From Sphingomonas folli (lineage in GTDB: Bacteria; Pseudomonadota; Alphaproteobacteria; Sphingomonadales; Sphingomonadaceae), in NCBI RefSeq assembly GCF_019429525.1, contig NZ_JAHXZL010000014.1, forward strand, positions 97,499 to 161,498: DNA of 64,000 nt, in the 5' to 3' direction. Positions within the stretch are counted from its first letter, which is position 1, and every line of letters starts with the position of its first letter. Of this stretch, positions 1-8,489 are shown in pieces. A program made the translations under genes and the position numbers. Below the pieces are notes generated by a model, which was not told the DNA's origin, did no database searches, and worked only from the letters and a program-made list of their open reading frames with translations.

Positions 1-158
1 TCGTCGCGATCGAAGCTGCCGGCGGCCTGATAGTCGCGGGCGCTGGAATAGCTCTGGTCGCGCCCCGAGCCATAGTCGCGGCCATAGTCCTGAGTCTCGC
101 TGCGGCCGTAATAATCGCCCTGGGGATTGGTACCGCGCGGATAGCGTTCGTAACCCAT
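1..158 (-). CDS. N-terminal fragment of a Gly/Tyr/Arg-rich protein (probably DUF2171/SWFGD family)
   Basis: The gene runs off the left edge, so only 52 complete codons are visible. It starts MGYERYPRGTNPQG and continues with repeated YGRDYG-like and SSARDY motifs, a disordered, highly charged aromatic segment. The start is fixed by a good ribosome binding site (AGGAGAACC, minus strand, 162-170). In sphingomonads this kind of N-terminus usually precedes a SWFGD motif and a C-terminal DUF2171 domain, but neither is in the window, so the family call is inference. Function is unknown. Confidence 0.6.
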   Translation of the reverse strand, partial: MGYERYPRGTNPQGDYYGRSETQDYGRDYGSGRDQSYSSARDYQAAGSFDRD

Positions 159-395
159 GGTGGTTCTCCTACGTGACACGTCGCGCGGCGCGTTGCGTCG
201 TCGCGAGCGGGCACACTGACAAGGATCAACGGAGCGGTTCGTTCCTACCGTTGCGCGCGCGCAACGGCGCCTCGTCGCGATCGGCCAACGCCTCGCCAGG
301 GCGGCAGGATTTCGGAGGAACCGACGATTCCGTGTTGCATGGCGGGGGTGCGCCGGCTAAGGGCGGCGCTCCCCGGCGATGCCGGGGAAGCGGGC

Positions 396-471
396 GGGGC
401 TGTAGCTCAGATGGGAGAGCGCTGCAATCGCACTGCAGAGGTCAGGGGTTCGATTCCCCTCAGCTCCACCA
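396..471 (+). tRNA. tRNA-Ala (anticodon CGC)
   Basis: A complete 76-nt cloverleaf can be folded by eye. The acceptor stem GGGGCTG pairs with CAGCTCC (one G-U). The D stem is GCTC/GAGC. The anticodon stem CTGCA/TGCAG holds the seven-base loop ATCGCAC, with CGC at 429-431. The T stem is AGGGG/CCCCT around TTCGATT, and ACCA is encoded at the 3' end. CGC reads the Ala codon GCG, which is heavily used in this genome. It stands alone, 54 bp before the Nudix gene. Confidence 0.96.
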
Positions 472-525
472 CCCGCCCGATCACCTTCCCGCGCCCCCGC
501 CGATGCCTCTCCCGCGGGAGCTCCC

Positions 526-1290
526 ATGACCGATCCTGACATCGACGCGACGCTGCCGCCCGCGATACCCGCGGCGACGCTGATCGTGTTCCGCGACCGC
601 GCCGGCCTGCCGCCCGAGCTGCTGCTCGTCGAGCGCTCGCCCCGCCTCGCCTTCGCGCCCGGCGCCACCGTCTTCCCCGGCGGCCGGATCGATCCCGGCG
701 ACGCGGCGCTCGCCGCGACGCTCGGCCCCGCGGCTCCCGCGGACGCCGCCGCGCGCCTCGCCGCGATGCGCGAGACGATCGAGGAGACCGGCGTCGCGAT
801 CGGCCTCGCCGACCCGACGTGCGGCGACGCGATCCGCGCCGCGCTCGGGCGGGGCACGGCGCTCGGCGACGCGCTGGACGGCGCGGCGCTCGACCTCGAC
901 CTGCTGGTGCCCTTCGCGCACTGGCGCCCGGGCGAACGCCACGCGCGGGTGTTCGACACGCGCTTCTATCTCGCGCGACTGCCTGCCGGCGCGCCGCCCG
1001 CGCGGGTCGACTCGACCGAGAACGTGCGGCTCGACTGGGCCGGCGCGCGCGACACGCTCGACGCGGCCGCGCGGGGCGAGCGCACGCTGATCTTCCCGAC
1101 CCGGCGCAACCTCGAGCGGCTGGCGCAGTTTGCCAGCTACGACGAGGCGGTGGCGCACGCGCGCGCCACGCCGCTGCGGCGGATCACGCCGTGGATCGAG
1201 CGGCGCGACGGAGTCGACCACCTCTGCATCCCCGACGATCTCGGCTATCCGGTCACCGCCGAGCCGGTGGCGCGCGCGCGGCGCGGCTGA
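526..1290 (+). CDS. Nudix (NUDT7/NUDT19-like) hydrolase
   Basis: This 254-residue protein is a predicted cytoplasmic pyrophosphohydrolase of a nucleoside diphosphate or acyl-CoA derivative. A GGR motif near residue 52 and REtiEEtG at residues 82-89 form the Nudix box. The insertion between the two halves of the box and the overall length fit the NUDT19/NUDT7-like subgroup rather than MutT. The substrate cannot be read from the sequence. It begins 54 bp after the tRNA-Ala gene, and its stop touches the start of the extensin-like gene, so the two are probably co-transcribed. Confidence 0.85.
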   Translation: MTDPDIDATLPPAIPAATLIVFRDRAGLPPELLLVERSPRLAFAPGATVFPGGRIDPGDAALAATLGPAAPADAAARLAAMRETIEETGVAIGLADPTCGDAIRAALGRGTALGDALDGAALDLDLLVPFAHWRPGERHARVFDTRFYLARLPAGAPPARVDSTENVRLDWAGARDTLDAAARGERTLIFPTRRNLERLAQFASYDEAVAHARATPLRRITPWIERRDGVDHLCIPDDLGYPVTAEPVARARRG

Positions 1291-2042
1291 GCGCGGGCGC
1301 GCGCCTGCTGCGCGGCACGCGGCGCGCGCTCGCGACGGCGCTGGTGCTGACGGCGCTCGCCGCGGCGGCGCTGCTGGCGTGGAGCTACCTGCGCGGGCGC
1401 CCCCAGGACCTGCCCTGGGCGCCGCTCGACCTCGGCCAGCCGGTCGGCCTGTTCACCGGGCGCAAGCTCGCCGCGCTGGCCGACGCGCCCGCGCGCTGCG
1501 CGGTGCTGCTCGCCCAGGCGGGCGTGCGCTACGAAGCGGTGCCGGCGCGGCGCCCGCCTGAGTCGCGGTGCGGCTATGATTCGGCGGTACGGCTCGAGGA
1601 CGGGGGCGCGCGGCGGATCGCGCTCGCGCCCGCCAGCGTCGCGGTCGCCTGCCCCGTCGCCGCGGCGCTGGCGGTGTGGGAGTGGGACGTGGTCGCGCCC
1701 GCGGCGCAGCGCCATCTCGGCGCGCGGGTCAGCCGGATCGAGCATCTCGGCAGCTATTCCTGCCGGCGCCTGTACGGGCGCAGCGGCGGCGGCTGGAGCG
1801 AGCATGCCACCGCCAACGCGCTCGACGTCGCGGGCTTCCGGCTCGACGACGGCACTCGAGTCAGCGTGCTGCGCGACTGGCGCGGCGACGGCGCCAAGGC
1901 GGCGTTCCTCCGCGACGTGCGCGACGGCGCCTGCACGGTGTTCGCCACCGTACTCTCGCCGGACTATAATGCGGCGCACCGCGATCACCTCCACCTCGAC
2001 CAGGCCGCGCGCGGCGCGACGGGCTGGCGCGCGTGCCGGTGA
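1287..2042 (+). CDS. Extensin-like C-terminal domain protein, membrane-anchored
   Basis: The protein has a basic N-terminus, one membrane segment (TALAAAALLAWSYL) and then an extensin-like C-terminal domain. Conserved landmarks are CGYDSAV, the SYSCRRLYGR segment, the HATANALDVAGF motif and the terminal RDHLHLD, a His/Asp arrangement like that of LAS-type peptidases. The domain is common in alphaproteobacterial envelope proteins of unknown activity. No ATG is available in frame. The most natural start is CTG at 1287, overlapping the Nudix stop (CTGA). GTG at 1344 would cut into the membrane segment, and GTG at 1191 would overlap the Nudix gene by 100 bp. The family call is solid but the start is uncertain. 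Confidence 0.75.
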   Translation: MSAGARLLRGTRRALATALVLTALAAAALLAWSYLRGRPQDLPWAPLDLGQPVGLFTGRKLAALADAPARCAVLLAQAGVRYEAVPARRPPESRCGYDSAVRLEDGGARRIALAPASVAVACPVAAALAVWEWDVVAPAAQRHLGARVSRIEHLGSYSCRRLYGRSGGGWSEHATANALDVAGFRLDDGTRVSVLRDWRGDGAKAAFLRDVRDGACTVFATVLSPDYNAAHRDHLHLDQAARGATGWRACR

Positions 2043-2077
2043 AGCAGGCGACCGATGCTCCAGGCGGGGATGAACCT

Positions 2078-2440
2078 ATGGGGGGAACGGGCCGACGGCA
2101 CCGATCGGCGCCGCTCCCTCCGCTCACGATCCGCCTCGACGCGCGCGGCTGGGACTCGCGCGAGGCGATGTGGCGCGCCTTGCTCGACGCGCTCGGCGCG
2201 CCCGCGTGGCACGGCGACAGCCTCGACGCATTGTACGACTCGATGGTCGCGGCGCTCAACCGCGTGCGCCCGCCGGTCGTGGTGGAGATCGTGGGCGCGG
2301 CGTCCTGCCCGGCCGCGCTGGTGGCCTATCTGACGCGCGTGCGCGAGGTCTTCGCCGACGCGTCCGCCGCGCTGGGCGAGCGGGTGGAGCTGCGCGTCAC
2401 GCCCGCGCGGCCGCGCCCCCCGACGCGACCGGCACGGTAG
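2078..2440 (+). CDS. Barstar-like (barnase inhibitor) family protein
   Basis: The 120-residue product has the barstar layout: a short beta strand (LTIRLDARGW), the helix SREAMWRALLDALGAP, then WHGDSLDALYDSM, the signature acidic W-x-G-x-S/N-x-DAL segment, and a strand VVVEIVGA. Barstar proper binds and blocks a secreted ribonuclease, but no barnase-like gene lies nearby, so the partner is unknown. ATG 2078 is preceded by GGCGGGGA at a suitable distance. An upstream GTG at 2033 would overlap the extensin-like gene and add 15 residues. It ends 6 bp from the stop of a convergent gene. Confidence 0.8.
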   Translation: MGGTGRRHRSAPLPPLTIRLDARGWDSREAMWRALLDALGAPAWHGDSLDALYDSMVAALNRVRPPVVVEIVGAASCPAALVAYLTRVREVFADASAALGERVELRVTPARPRPPTRPAR

Positions 2441-2446
2441 CGCGGC

Positions 2447-2998
2447 TCAGTTCGGCAGCGCGGTGACGTCGACCTTCTCGACCCAGGCCGGGAAGAACGC
2501 GGGCTGGCGCGAGGACCAGCCCGAGGCGGTCGCCGCCGCCTCGCTGATCGACTGGAGCAGCGCGCGGCGCAGTTCCGGGTGGAGATGCGGCATCGCCGCG
2601 GCGGCGCAGAAGGCCGAGGGCAGCCACGGCCGCACCTGCGCGCCGACCAGCCGCTCGTAAAGGAAGCGATAGGCCGAGAAGGTGGTGATCCGCCCCTGCC
2701 CCAGGTCGAAGGCGGAGAGCGTGATCAGCGGCGCGAGCAGCTGCTCGGCGGCCTCGAGCCCGCTGTCGTCGGGCACCAGCGCGCGGATCGCGGGCAGGCG
2801 ACGGTAATGATGCGCCTGCGCGCGGATGCTCGCCGCCTCGACGACGTCGCGCGACCAACGGGTCATCGCGTCGTCCCGGTCGAGCCCGACGTCGAGGCTG
2901 CGCCGCACGTAGCGCTGCGTCGCCGCCGCGAACCCGGCGAACTCCTTCATCTCGGCCAATGTCATCGCGCCCTCGGCCGGCTTCCTTCTGGCACCCAT
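2447..2998 (-). CDS. Conserved hypothetical protein
   Basis: A 183-residue, mostly helical, cytoplasmic-looking protein without signal peptide or membrane segment. Recognisable blocks are MTLAEMKEFAGFAAATQRYV near the N-terminus, an Arg/His-rich middle (AHHYRRLPA) and a C-terminus with HPELRRALLQ and FFPAWVEKVDV. I do not recognise the family. The start is the ATG at 2998, since no good ribosome binding site precedes the TTG at 3025, and an internal ATG opens MTLAEMKEF. Codon usage matches the neighbours, so this looks like a resident gene rather than an antisense artefact. Confidence 0.65.
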   Translation of the reverse strand: MGARRKPAEGAMTLAEMKEFAGFAAATQRYVRRSLDVGLDRDDAMTRWSRDVVEAASIRAQAHHYRRLPAIRALVPDDSGLEAAEQLLAPLITLSAFDLGQGRITTFSAYRFLYERLVGAQVRPWLPSAFCAAAAMPHLHPELRRALLQSISEAAATASGWSSRQPAFFPAWVEKVDVTALPN

Positions 2999-3376
2999 GA
3001 TCCGTACCCCGCCCCAGCGTTTCAACCGGGAGGATCATGCGCGAAAAGGGTTAACGCAGCCCTTAACGCGCGTGCCTCCCGGCTGTCATCAATCCATCAC
3101 GATCCCTGCCGCACCGCAACATGGATGCGACCAGCGGTTGTATCATGGTGGAAAACACGAGGGCGGCGCGGCTTTTGAGCAACATTCGATCGGGTGCCGT
3201 GGTTACCCGGATCGGCGGCAGCGACCAGGCGCATGCGGCGAGCCACGTCGTAGAACCTGGTCCAGGCCCGAAGCCACATGGGACGCGCTCCTATCTCGAA
3301 CGAGCGCTATCCCGCCTCGGCCCAGCCCTGGCCGGAGTCATGCTGCGGTGGGAGAGGCGACCAAGCCTCTCTGTCG
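2999..3376. other. Intergenic stretch, no gene seen
   Basis: I see no coding region with normal codon usage, no tRNA and no strong hairpin. The base composition is less GC-biased than the flanking genes. The upstream signals of the minus-strand gene ending at 2447 must lie in the first part. Confidence 0.5.
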
Positions 3377-3670
3377 TCAGGCGTCGCGCTGGCGTTCCGC
3401 CTCCTCGGCCTCGTCATAGCCGGACGAGGGCGCCGGATCGTCGCGCCCCGGCTGGGTCGCCGAGACCGGGTCCGAGGCGTCCATCGACTCGTCCAATCCC
3501 TGGTCGACCTTGGCGTCCGCGCTGTCGGGGTGCTTCTGCAACCTCTTCTCGATCGAGCGGTCCTGACCGGCGTCCTGGCGCGGGTCCTTCGAACCACCGG
3601 CGTTGCCGGCGTCGGGCGCCACCGAGAGGCTGTCGAGCGCGCGGTCGTCGATCGGGCTCTGGTCGGTCAT
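3377..3670 (-). CDS. Small acidic hypothetical protein
   Basis: A 97-residue, strongly acidic protein with no hydrophobic core, starting MTDQSPIDDRALDSL. It is rich in Asp, Glu, Gln and Ser (KDPRQDAGQDRSIEKR, SGYDEAEEAERQRDA), so probably largely disordered. The start is set by AGGAGAG seven bases upstream of ATG 3670. It is the first of several minus-strand genes leading towards the transglutaminase gene, but 72 bp separate them. I do not recognise a function. Confidence 0.6.
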   Translation of the reverse strand: MTDQSPIDDRALDSLSVAPDAGNAGGSKDPRQDAGQDRSIEKRLQKHPDSADAKVDQGLDESMDASDPVSATQPGRDDPAPSSGYDEAEEAERQRDA

Positions 3671-3742
3671 GTCTCTCTCCTGCGATGCTGGCAACAGTCT
3701 GATACGTCCAACGCCGCGCCACCGGCGCGCGTTCCTGCGCGA

Positions 3743-4525
3743 TCAATCCGCCAGCCGCTCGACGCGGACGGTCTGCGTCCACAGGTTGGCGGTGCCGAAC
3801 ACGGTCATGAAGGCGATGTCGGTGGCGTCGCGCCCGACCGTCACCACCGCCATCTCGTCGGCGCGTGCCATGCCGGTGGCGTCGACCAGGTGCCAGCTGC
3901 CGTCGAGCCACAGTTCGGCCACCGCGTGGAAGTCGGGCGGGTCGACGCCGGGGGCATAGACGGCGACGCAGCGCGCAGGGATCTCCACCGCGCGGGCCAT
4001 CGCGACGAGCAGATGCGCATAGTCGCGGCACACGCCCCTCCCCTGCGCGAAGGTCTCCATCGCGGTGGTGCGCGAGTCGGTGTCGCTGCCGTCGTAGCGG
4101 AGATGGCCGCGCACGAAGTCGGCGAGCGCGAGCGCCAGCGCGCCACCGCTCAGCCCGGCGAAGCGACGGCGGACGAGATGCTCGAATCGGTCCGACTCGC
4201 AGTAGCGGCTCGGCAGCAGGTAGGGGATGGTCGTCGCCGGCAGCGCGGTGACCGGCGTGGCCGGCAGCGCGGCGAGGTCGAGCGTGGCGCGGTCGACCGC
4301 GACCACGGCCTCGTAGCGCGCCACCAGCCGACCCTCGCCGCGCGCCCAGCAGCGTTGCCCCACCCCCTCCTCGCCCGCGACCGCGCGGATCGGATGGTTC
4401 GACTCGATCATCAGCGACTGACGCTCCAGCCGCTGCGCGGGGAGCGCCGCCGCCTCGATCTGGAGCAGCACGTCAGCGGGCTCGGGAAATCCGTAGTCGA
4501 GCAGGACGTGGATCGAGAGGCGCAT
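3743..4525 (-). CDS. Transglutaminase-like cysteine peptidase-fold protein (intact triad)
   Basis: This 260-residue protein has the bacterial transglutaminase layout: an N-terminal beta domain (MRLSIHVLLDYGFPEPADV) and a papain-like core. The triad is visible: Cys166 in GRGVCRDYAH, His200 in DFHAVAE and Asp215 in HLVDATG. Such proteins cleave or cross-link peptide bonds or act as amidases; the substrate is unknown. No signal peptide is evident. It is related to the protein encoded at 9339-10139, which lacks the Cys, so this one could supply activity to the same process. That link is inference. Confidence 0.85.
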   Translation of the reverse strand: MRLSIHVLLDYGFPEPADVLLQIEAAALPAQRLERQSLMIESNHPIRAVAGEEGVGQRCWARGEGRLVARYEAVVAVDRATLDLAALPATPVTALPATTIPYLLPSRYCESDRFEHLVRRRFAGLSGGALALALADFVRGHLRYDGSDTDSRTTAMETFAQGRGVCRDYAHLLVAMARAVEIPARCVAVYAPGVDPPDFHAVAELWLDGSWHLVDATGMARADEMAVVTVGRDATDIAFMTVFGTANLWTQTVRVERLAD

Positions 4526-4567
4526 GCACGGGTCTCCGGTCCGCTACCGCGAACCCGCAAGAGAGAA

Positions 4568-4595
4568 GGGGCCCGGCGGTCACCCGCCGAGCCCC
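4568..4595 (-). terminator. Hairpin terminator of the Bax-inhibitor gene
   Basis: GGGGC pairs with GCCCC and CGGCGG with CCGCCG around a TCAC loop, with one C/A mismatch. On the minus strand it lies 37 bp past the stop at 4632 and is followed by TTCTCTC, a weak T-rich tail. Confidence 0.6.
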
Positions 4596-4631
4596 TCCGT
4601 AACGCCGCCGATCGCCGATCGGCTACGCGGC

Positions 4632-5372
4632 TCAGTCGCGATTGCCGCCGAACAGCCGCAGGATGAAGAGGAACATGTTGATGAAGTCGAGGTAGAGGCT
4701 CAGCGCCGACATCACCACCGCCTTGCCGACCATCTCGGGGCCATAACCCGCGACCTGGAAGTACAGGCTCTTGGTGCGCTGCGTGTCATAAGCGGTGAGG
4801 CCCGCGAACAGCAGCACGCCGACGATCGAGATCACCAGGCCGAGCGGGCCCGAGTTCACGAACAGGTTGATCAGGCTGGCGACGATGAGGCCGACGAGGC
4901 CGATGATCAGGAACGCGCCGAACGCCGACAGGTCACGCTTGGTGGTGTAGCCGTAGAGGCTCAGCGCGGCGAAGCCCGCCGCGGTCGCGGCGAACGCCTG
5001 GGCGATCGCGACCGGCGAGTAGACGAAAAAGATCGACGATAGCGAAAGGCCCATCGCCACCGCGAAGCCCCAGAACATCGCCTTGAGCGTCGACGTGGAG
5101 AACTTGCCCTGACCGAAGCTCATCGCGAAGACGAAGCCGAGCGGCAGCAGCGCGATCACCCAGCGCAGCGGTGACTGGAACGCGGCCTGGGCATAGCCCG
5201 ATAGCGCGAACGCCAGCGCGACCATGCCGGTGAGCAGCACGCCCGAGGCCATGTAATTGTAGACGGACAGCATGTACGACCGCAGCCCGGCGTCGAACGC
5301 CGCGTCGCGGGTGCCCGAAGCGGTTCCGCCGAACGCGGCGGCGGAGGGCCGGGGATCGGACCAGTTGGCCAT
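4632..5372 (-). CDS. Bax inhibitor-1/YccA family membrane protein
   Basis: A 246-residue inner-membrane protein with seven predicted hydrophobic helices. It has the family signature GLTAYDTQRTKSLY near residue 200 and the final LDFINMFLFILRLFGG helix. Relatives in E. coli (YccA, YbhL) are linked to FtsH modulation and membrane stress, and eukaryotic BI-1 leaks calcium; which applies here is unknown. ATG 5372 is preceded by AGGAG 10 bases upstream, so translation does not start at the earlier in-frame codon at 5474. It diverges from thpR with about 120 bp between. Confidence 0.92.
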   Translation of the reverse strand: MANWSDPRPSAAAFGGTASGTRDAAFDAGLRSYMLSVYNYMASGVLLTGMVALAFALSGYAQAAFQSPLRWVIALLPLGFVFAMSFGQGKFSTSTLKAMFWGFAVAMGLSLSSIFFVYSPVAIAQAFAATAAGFAALSLYGYTTKRDLSAFGAFLIIGLVGLIVASLINLFVNSGPLGLVISIVGVLLFAGLTAYDTQRTKSLYFQVAGYGPEMVGKAVVMSALSLYLDFINMFLFILRLFGGNRD

Positions 5373-5494
5373 TGTCTCAAAACTCCTTCGGCCGGCACTC
5401 ATGCCGGTTGCCACGAATATCGCCGCGCGTCGTTTCCTTTTCAAGGAAGGTGCTCCCCGTTCCGACGACAGCAACCGTTCGTTACAGAGATTTC

Positions 5495-6046
5495 ATGCAC
5501 CGCCTGTTCGTCGCCCTGCGCCCGCCCCCCACGATCCGCGCCACGCTGCTCGCCGCCGCGGGCGAGGGCGTCGCGGGGGCGCGGTGGCAGGACGACGAGC
5601 AGCTCCACCTCACGCTGCGCTTCGTCGGCGAGGTCGAGCGCACCCAGGCGGAGGACGTCGCCGCCGCGCTCGCGGGCGTCGCCGCGCCGGCGCCGACGGT
5701 GCGGGTGGCGGGGGTCGGCGCCTTCGACCAGCGCGGGCGCGTCGACACGCTCTGGGCGCGGGTGGTGCCCGCGGAGCCGCTCGCCGCGCTCCACCGCAAG
5801 GTCGACCAGGCGCTGACCCGCGCCGCGGTGGCACCCGATCAGCGCCGCTACCTCCCGCACATCACGCTGGCGCGGCTGGCGCGGCGCGGCGCCGACCCGG
5901 CGGCGGTGGCGCGCTGGACCGAGGCCCATGCCGCGCTCACTACCCCCGACTTTCGGCTCGAGCACCTGCTGCTCTACGAGAGCCACCTCACCGCCGCGGG
6001 CGCGCGCTACGAGGCGGTGGCGCGCTGGCCGCTGGCTCCCGGTTAG
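5495..6046 (+). CDS. thpR: RNA 2',3'-cyclic phosphodiesterase (2'-5' RNA ligase family)
   Basis: The 183-residue protein has the two HxT motifs of the 2H phosphoesterases, HLTLRF near residue 40 and HITLAR near residue 126, plus the family N-terminus MHRLFVALRPP. The family hydrolyses 2',3'-cyclic phosphates at RNA ends and can join 2'-5' linkages in vitro. It is a soluble, single-domain protein of normal length. Its stop TAG at 6044-6046 overlaps the stop of the convergent TonB receptor gene, leaving no room for a terminator between them. Confidence 0.93.
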   Translation: MHRLFVALRPPPTIRATLLAAAGEGVAGARWQDDEQLHLTLRFVGEVERTQAEDVAAALAGVAAPAPTVRVAGVGAFDQRGRVDTLWARVVPAEPLAALHRKVDQALTRAAVAPDQRRYLPHITLARLARRGADPAAVARWTEAHAALTTPDFRLEHLLLYESHLTAAGARYEAVARWPLAPG

Positions 6047-8403
6047 AAGTCGAGCGTCAGCGATGCGGTCACCGTCCGCGCCGTGCCGAGGAAGGCCGAG
6101 CCCCCGTCCGCCCCGGCGAGATAGCGCTCGTCGGTCAGGTTGGTGCCCTGGACCGTGAACGACACCCCCCTGAGCTGCTCCGACACCGCCCCCAGGTCGG
6201 CGCCGACATAGCCGCTCAGCAGCGTGAAGCTGCCCGCCACCGCCTCGCCCCGCGTGTCGATGTTGCGGTCGCCGACGAACTTCGCGGCGACACCGGCCTT
6301 CACCACGGCGCGCTTATAGTCGGCCGACAGCACCCACATGTCGCGCGGCGAGTTGATCACCTGCCGCCCCGGCGTGACCCCGACGTCGGCGTCCTGCGCG
6401 GGGTTGCCGGTGCCGAGATAGGTCGCGTGATTGTAGGTGTAGCTGCTCGACAGCGTCAGCGGCGGCAGCACGCGATAGGCCAGCGCCGCCTCGACGCCGC
6501 GGCTCTTCACGCCGCCGACGTTGAGGTACACGCTCGACTGTTCCTCGAGATAGTCGATGCCGGTGACCAGGTTCGAGGTGATCGAGACGATCTGGTTCTT
6601 GAAGCGGATGTCGTAGCCGGTCAGCGACGCCTGCACCCGGCCGGTGCTGTAGCGCGCGCCGACCTCGACGTTGTTCGCCGTCTCGGGGCGCAGGTTGCGG
6701 ATCGCCGCGGCGGGCTGGCCCAGCGGGCCGTTGCCGATCGCGGCGAAGTTCTGCGAGTATCCCGCGAACAGCTCCAGCCCGTTGAGCGGCGCGGCATAGG
6801 TGACGCCGGCGTTGATCAGCGGGTCCGACTGCGAGTGGATCGCGGTCGCGCTGCGCGCGCCGAGCAGCTCGGTGCGGCTCTGGTCGAGGAAGAACTGCTT
6901 GACGCCGAACCGCGCGGTGACGGGGCCGTAGGTCAGCGCGTCCTCGGCATAATACATCACCTCGTCGGTGCCATAGTCGGTGCTGAACTGGACGTAATAG
7001 GGGTTGTCGTCGAAGGCCGGACCGACCAGCGCGTTCGTCACCTTGTGCCAGTCGCGCAACTGATTGGCGCGATCGTGCTCGAACCAGAAGCCGATCCGCA
7101 GCTGGTTCTGCACGACCCCGAAGTCATGCTGCCAGTCGACGTCCGCGGTCGTGCCGAAGCGATCGTTCTTATAATGGGTGTGCCGGTAGGACATCACCGG
7201 GGTAGCGTTCGCGGCATAGCAGGCGGGCGACGACTCGGCGGGCACGCCGGTTGTGCCGGTGCAGCCGGCGATCTGGGTCGCGGCCGCGCCGGTCGGCGTG
7301 ACGAAGAAGACCTTGCCGATCGAGTCCCCGCCGCGCACGGGTGCCGCGTCGCTCAGCTCGCTCTCGGGCTGGCCCACGCCGTCGTCCCGCACGTCCACGA
7401 TATAGGGCGGCGCGAAGTCGCCGCGGCCGCGCATGCGGTGGTAATAGCCGGCGAGCTGGAGCTTGACCTCGCCCAGCTCGGTGCGCGCCTTCAGATAGCC
7501 GAACAGGTTCTTGCGCAGCGCGCGCGAGGTCGGGCGATAGGCTTGGTCGACATAGGGCAGCCCGGTCCAGCGATCGGTGTAGGCGTCGTGGTTCGGGTCG
7601 CGCGCGAACTGCGCGGGCGAGACCGACCCGAACTCCGATTCGTCGGCATCGTCGTAGGAACCGAAGGCGGTGAGATCGACGGTACCGGCGCGGCCGAGCA
7701 GCTTGGCGTCGACATGGTCGCGCGTCGTCTCGCCCGAGCCGCCGATCCAGTCGCGCACGCGCGAGCTGGAGGCGCTGACATAGGCGCGGGTGTCGGGGGC
7801 GAACTCACCGGTGTCGCCGCGGACGTAGAATTTGCGCGCGCTATAATCGCCGCCCGCGGCCGAGGCGCGCAGCCGCGCCTCGCGCAGCGGGTCCGAGGTC
7901 ACATAGTCGAGCGTCGCGCCCAGCGCCTCGTTCGAGCGCGACGAGATGTCGGCGGTGCCCTGCGAGACCCGCACCGTCTCGAGATCGAGCACGTCGATGT
8001 AGCGGTTGGCGCGCGAGCCGCCGCCGTAGCCCGAGCCGCCGTTGGGCAGGCCGTCGATGGTCGAGCCGATCTGCTGCCCGCCCCCGCCGCCGCTGTTGAA
8101 GCCGCGGATGCTGATCGAGGTCGCCCAGTCGGACGAGCCGAAGGCGTCGCCCTCCGAGACAAAGACGCCGGGCAGCTCGTTGATCACGTCGTTGACGCTG
8201 GCGAGCGCCGACTGCCGCTCGATCATCGGCGCGGTGACGCGGGTGTTGGCGAAGGCTGTCGCCTGTCCGGTGACGACGATGTCGTCGTCGCGCGACGGTC
8301 CGGCGGTGCCCGCATCGGCCCCGGCCGGCGCGGTCTGCGCACCGGCGTGAGTCGTCACCGCCGCGATCGCGAGGATCGCCGCGCCCATCATCCACTTCGT
8401 CAC
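6043..8403 (-). CDS. TonB-dependent outer-membrane receptor
   Basis: The 786-residue product starts with a signal peptide ending THAGAQ. A plug domain follows (DDIVVTGQ, NDVINELPGVFV, SIRGFNSGGGG), then a long 22-strand-type barrel ending TASLTLDF with a terminal aromatic residue. These receptors import ligands across the outer membrane using TonB energy. The start is GTG 8403, preceded by AGGGAG seven bases upstream. The gene diverges from a DeoR-family regulator, a pairing that suggests control by a sugar phosphate, but the ligand cannot be read from the sequence. A Gly-rich loop in the plug (GGGGGQQ) is notable. Confidence 0.93.
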   Translation of the reverse strand: MTKWMMGAAILAIAAVTTHAGAQTAPAGADAGTAGPSRDDDIVVTGQATAFANTRVTAPMIERQSALASVNDVINELPGVFVSEGDAFGSSDWATSISIRGFNSGGGGGQQIGSTIDGLPNGGSGYGGGSRANRYIDVLDLETVRVSQGTADISSRSNEALGATLDYVTSDPLREARLRASAAGGDYSARKFYVRGDTGEFAPDTRAYVSASSSRVRDWIGGSGETTRDHVDAKLLGRAGTVDLTAFGSYDDADESEFGSVSPAQFARDPNHDAYTDRWTGLPYVDQAYRPTSRALRKNLFGYLKARTELGEVKLQLAGYYHRMRGRGDFAPPYIVDVRDDGVGQPESELSDAAPVRGGDSIGKVFFVTPTGAAATQIAGCTGTTGVPAESSPACYAANATPVMSYRHTHYKNDRFGTTADVDWQHDFGVVQNQLRIGFWFEHDRANQLRDWHKVTNALVGPAFDDNPYYVQFSTDYGTDEVMYYAEDALTYGPVTARFGVKQFFLDQSRTELLGARSATAIHSQSDPLINAGVTYAAPLNGLELFAGYSQNFAAIGNGPLGQPAAAIRNLRPETANNVEVGARYSTGRVQASLTGYDIRFKNQIVSITSNLVTGIDYLEEQSSVYLNVGGVKSRGVEAALAYRVLPPLTLSSSYTYNHATYLGTGNPAQDADVGVTPGRQVINSPRDMWVLSADYKRAVVKAGVAAKFVGDRNIDTRGEAVAGSFTLLSGYVGADLGAVSEQLRGVSFTVQGTNLTDERYLAGADGGSAFLGTARTVTASLTLDF

Positions 8404-8489
8404 TGTCGGTCTCCCTGAGCGGACCGCGTGCCGCCGCGGTCTCGTCGTCGCGGCGCTCTCGCCGAGCGCGATGACGCGCGTGTGACATG

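Noticed and set aside
2033..2440. Barstar-like gene as part of a toxin-antitoxin pair
   Set aside because: No candidate ribonuclease toxin gene lies on either side. The adjacent extensin-like and hypothetical genes do not resemble toxins.
3097..3279. A 60-codon minus-strand frame in the 2999-3376 gap
   Set aside because: Codon usage is unlike the neighbours, it has no ribosome site and I see no motif.
5272..8418. A 1048-codon open frame on the plus strand
   Set aside because: It is antisense to the Bax-inhibitor start and the TonB receptor. Composition is Arg/Ala/Val-biased with no recognised domain.
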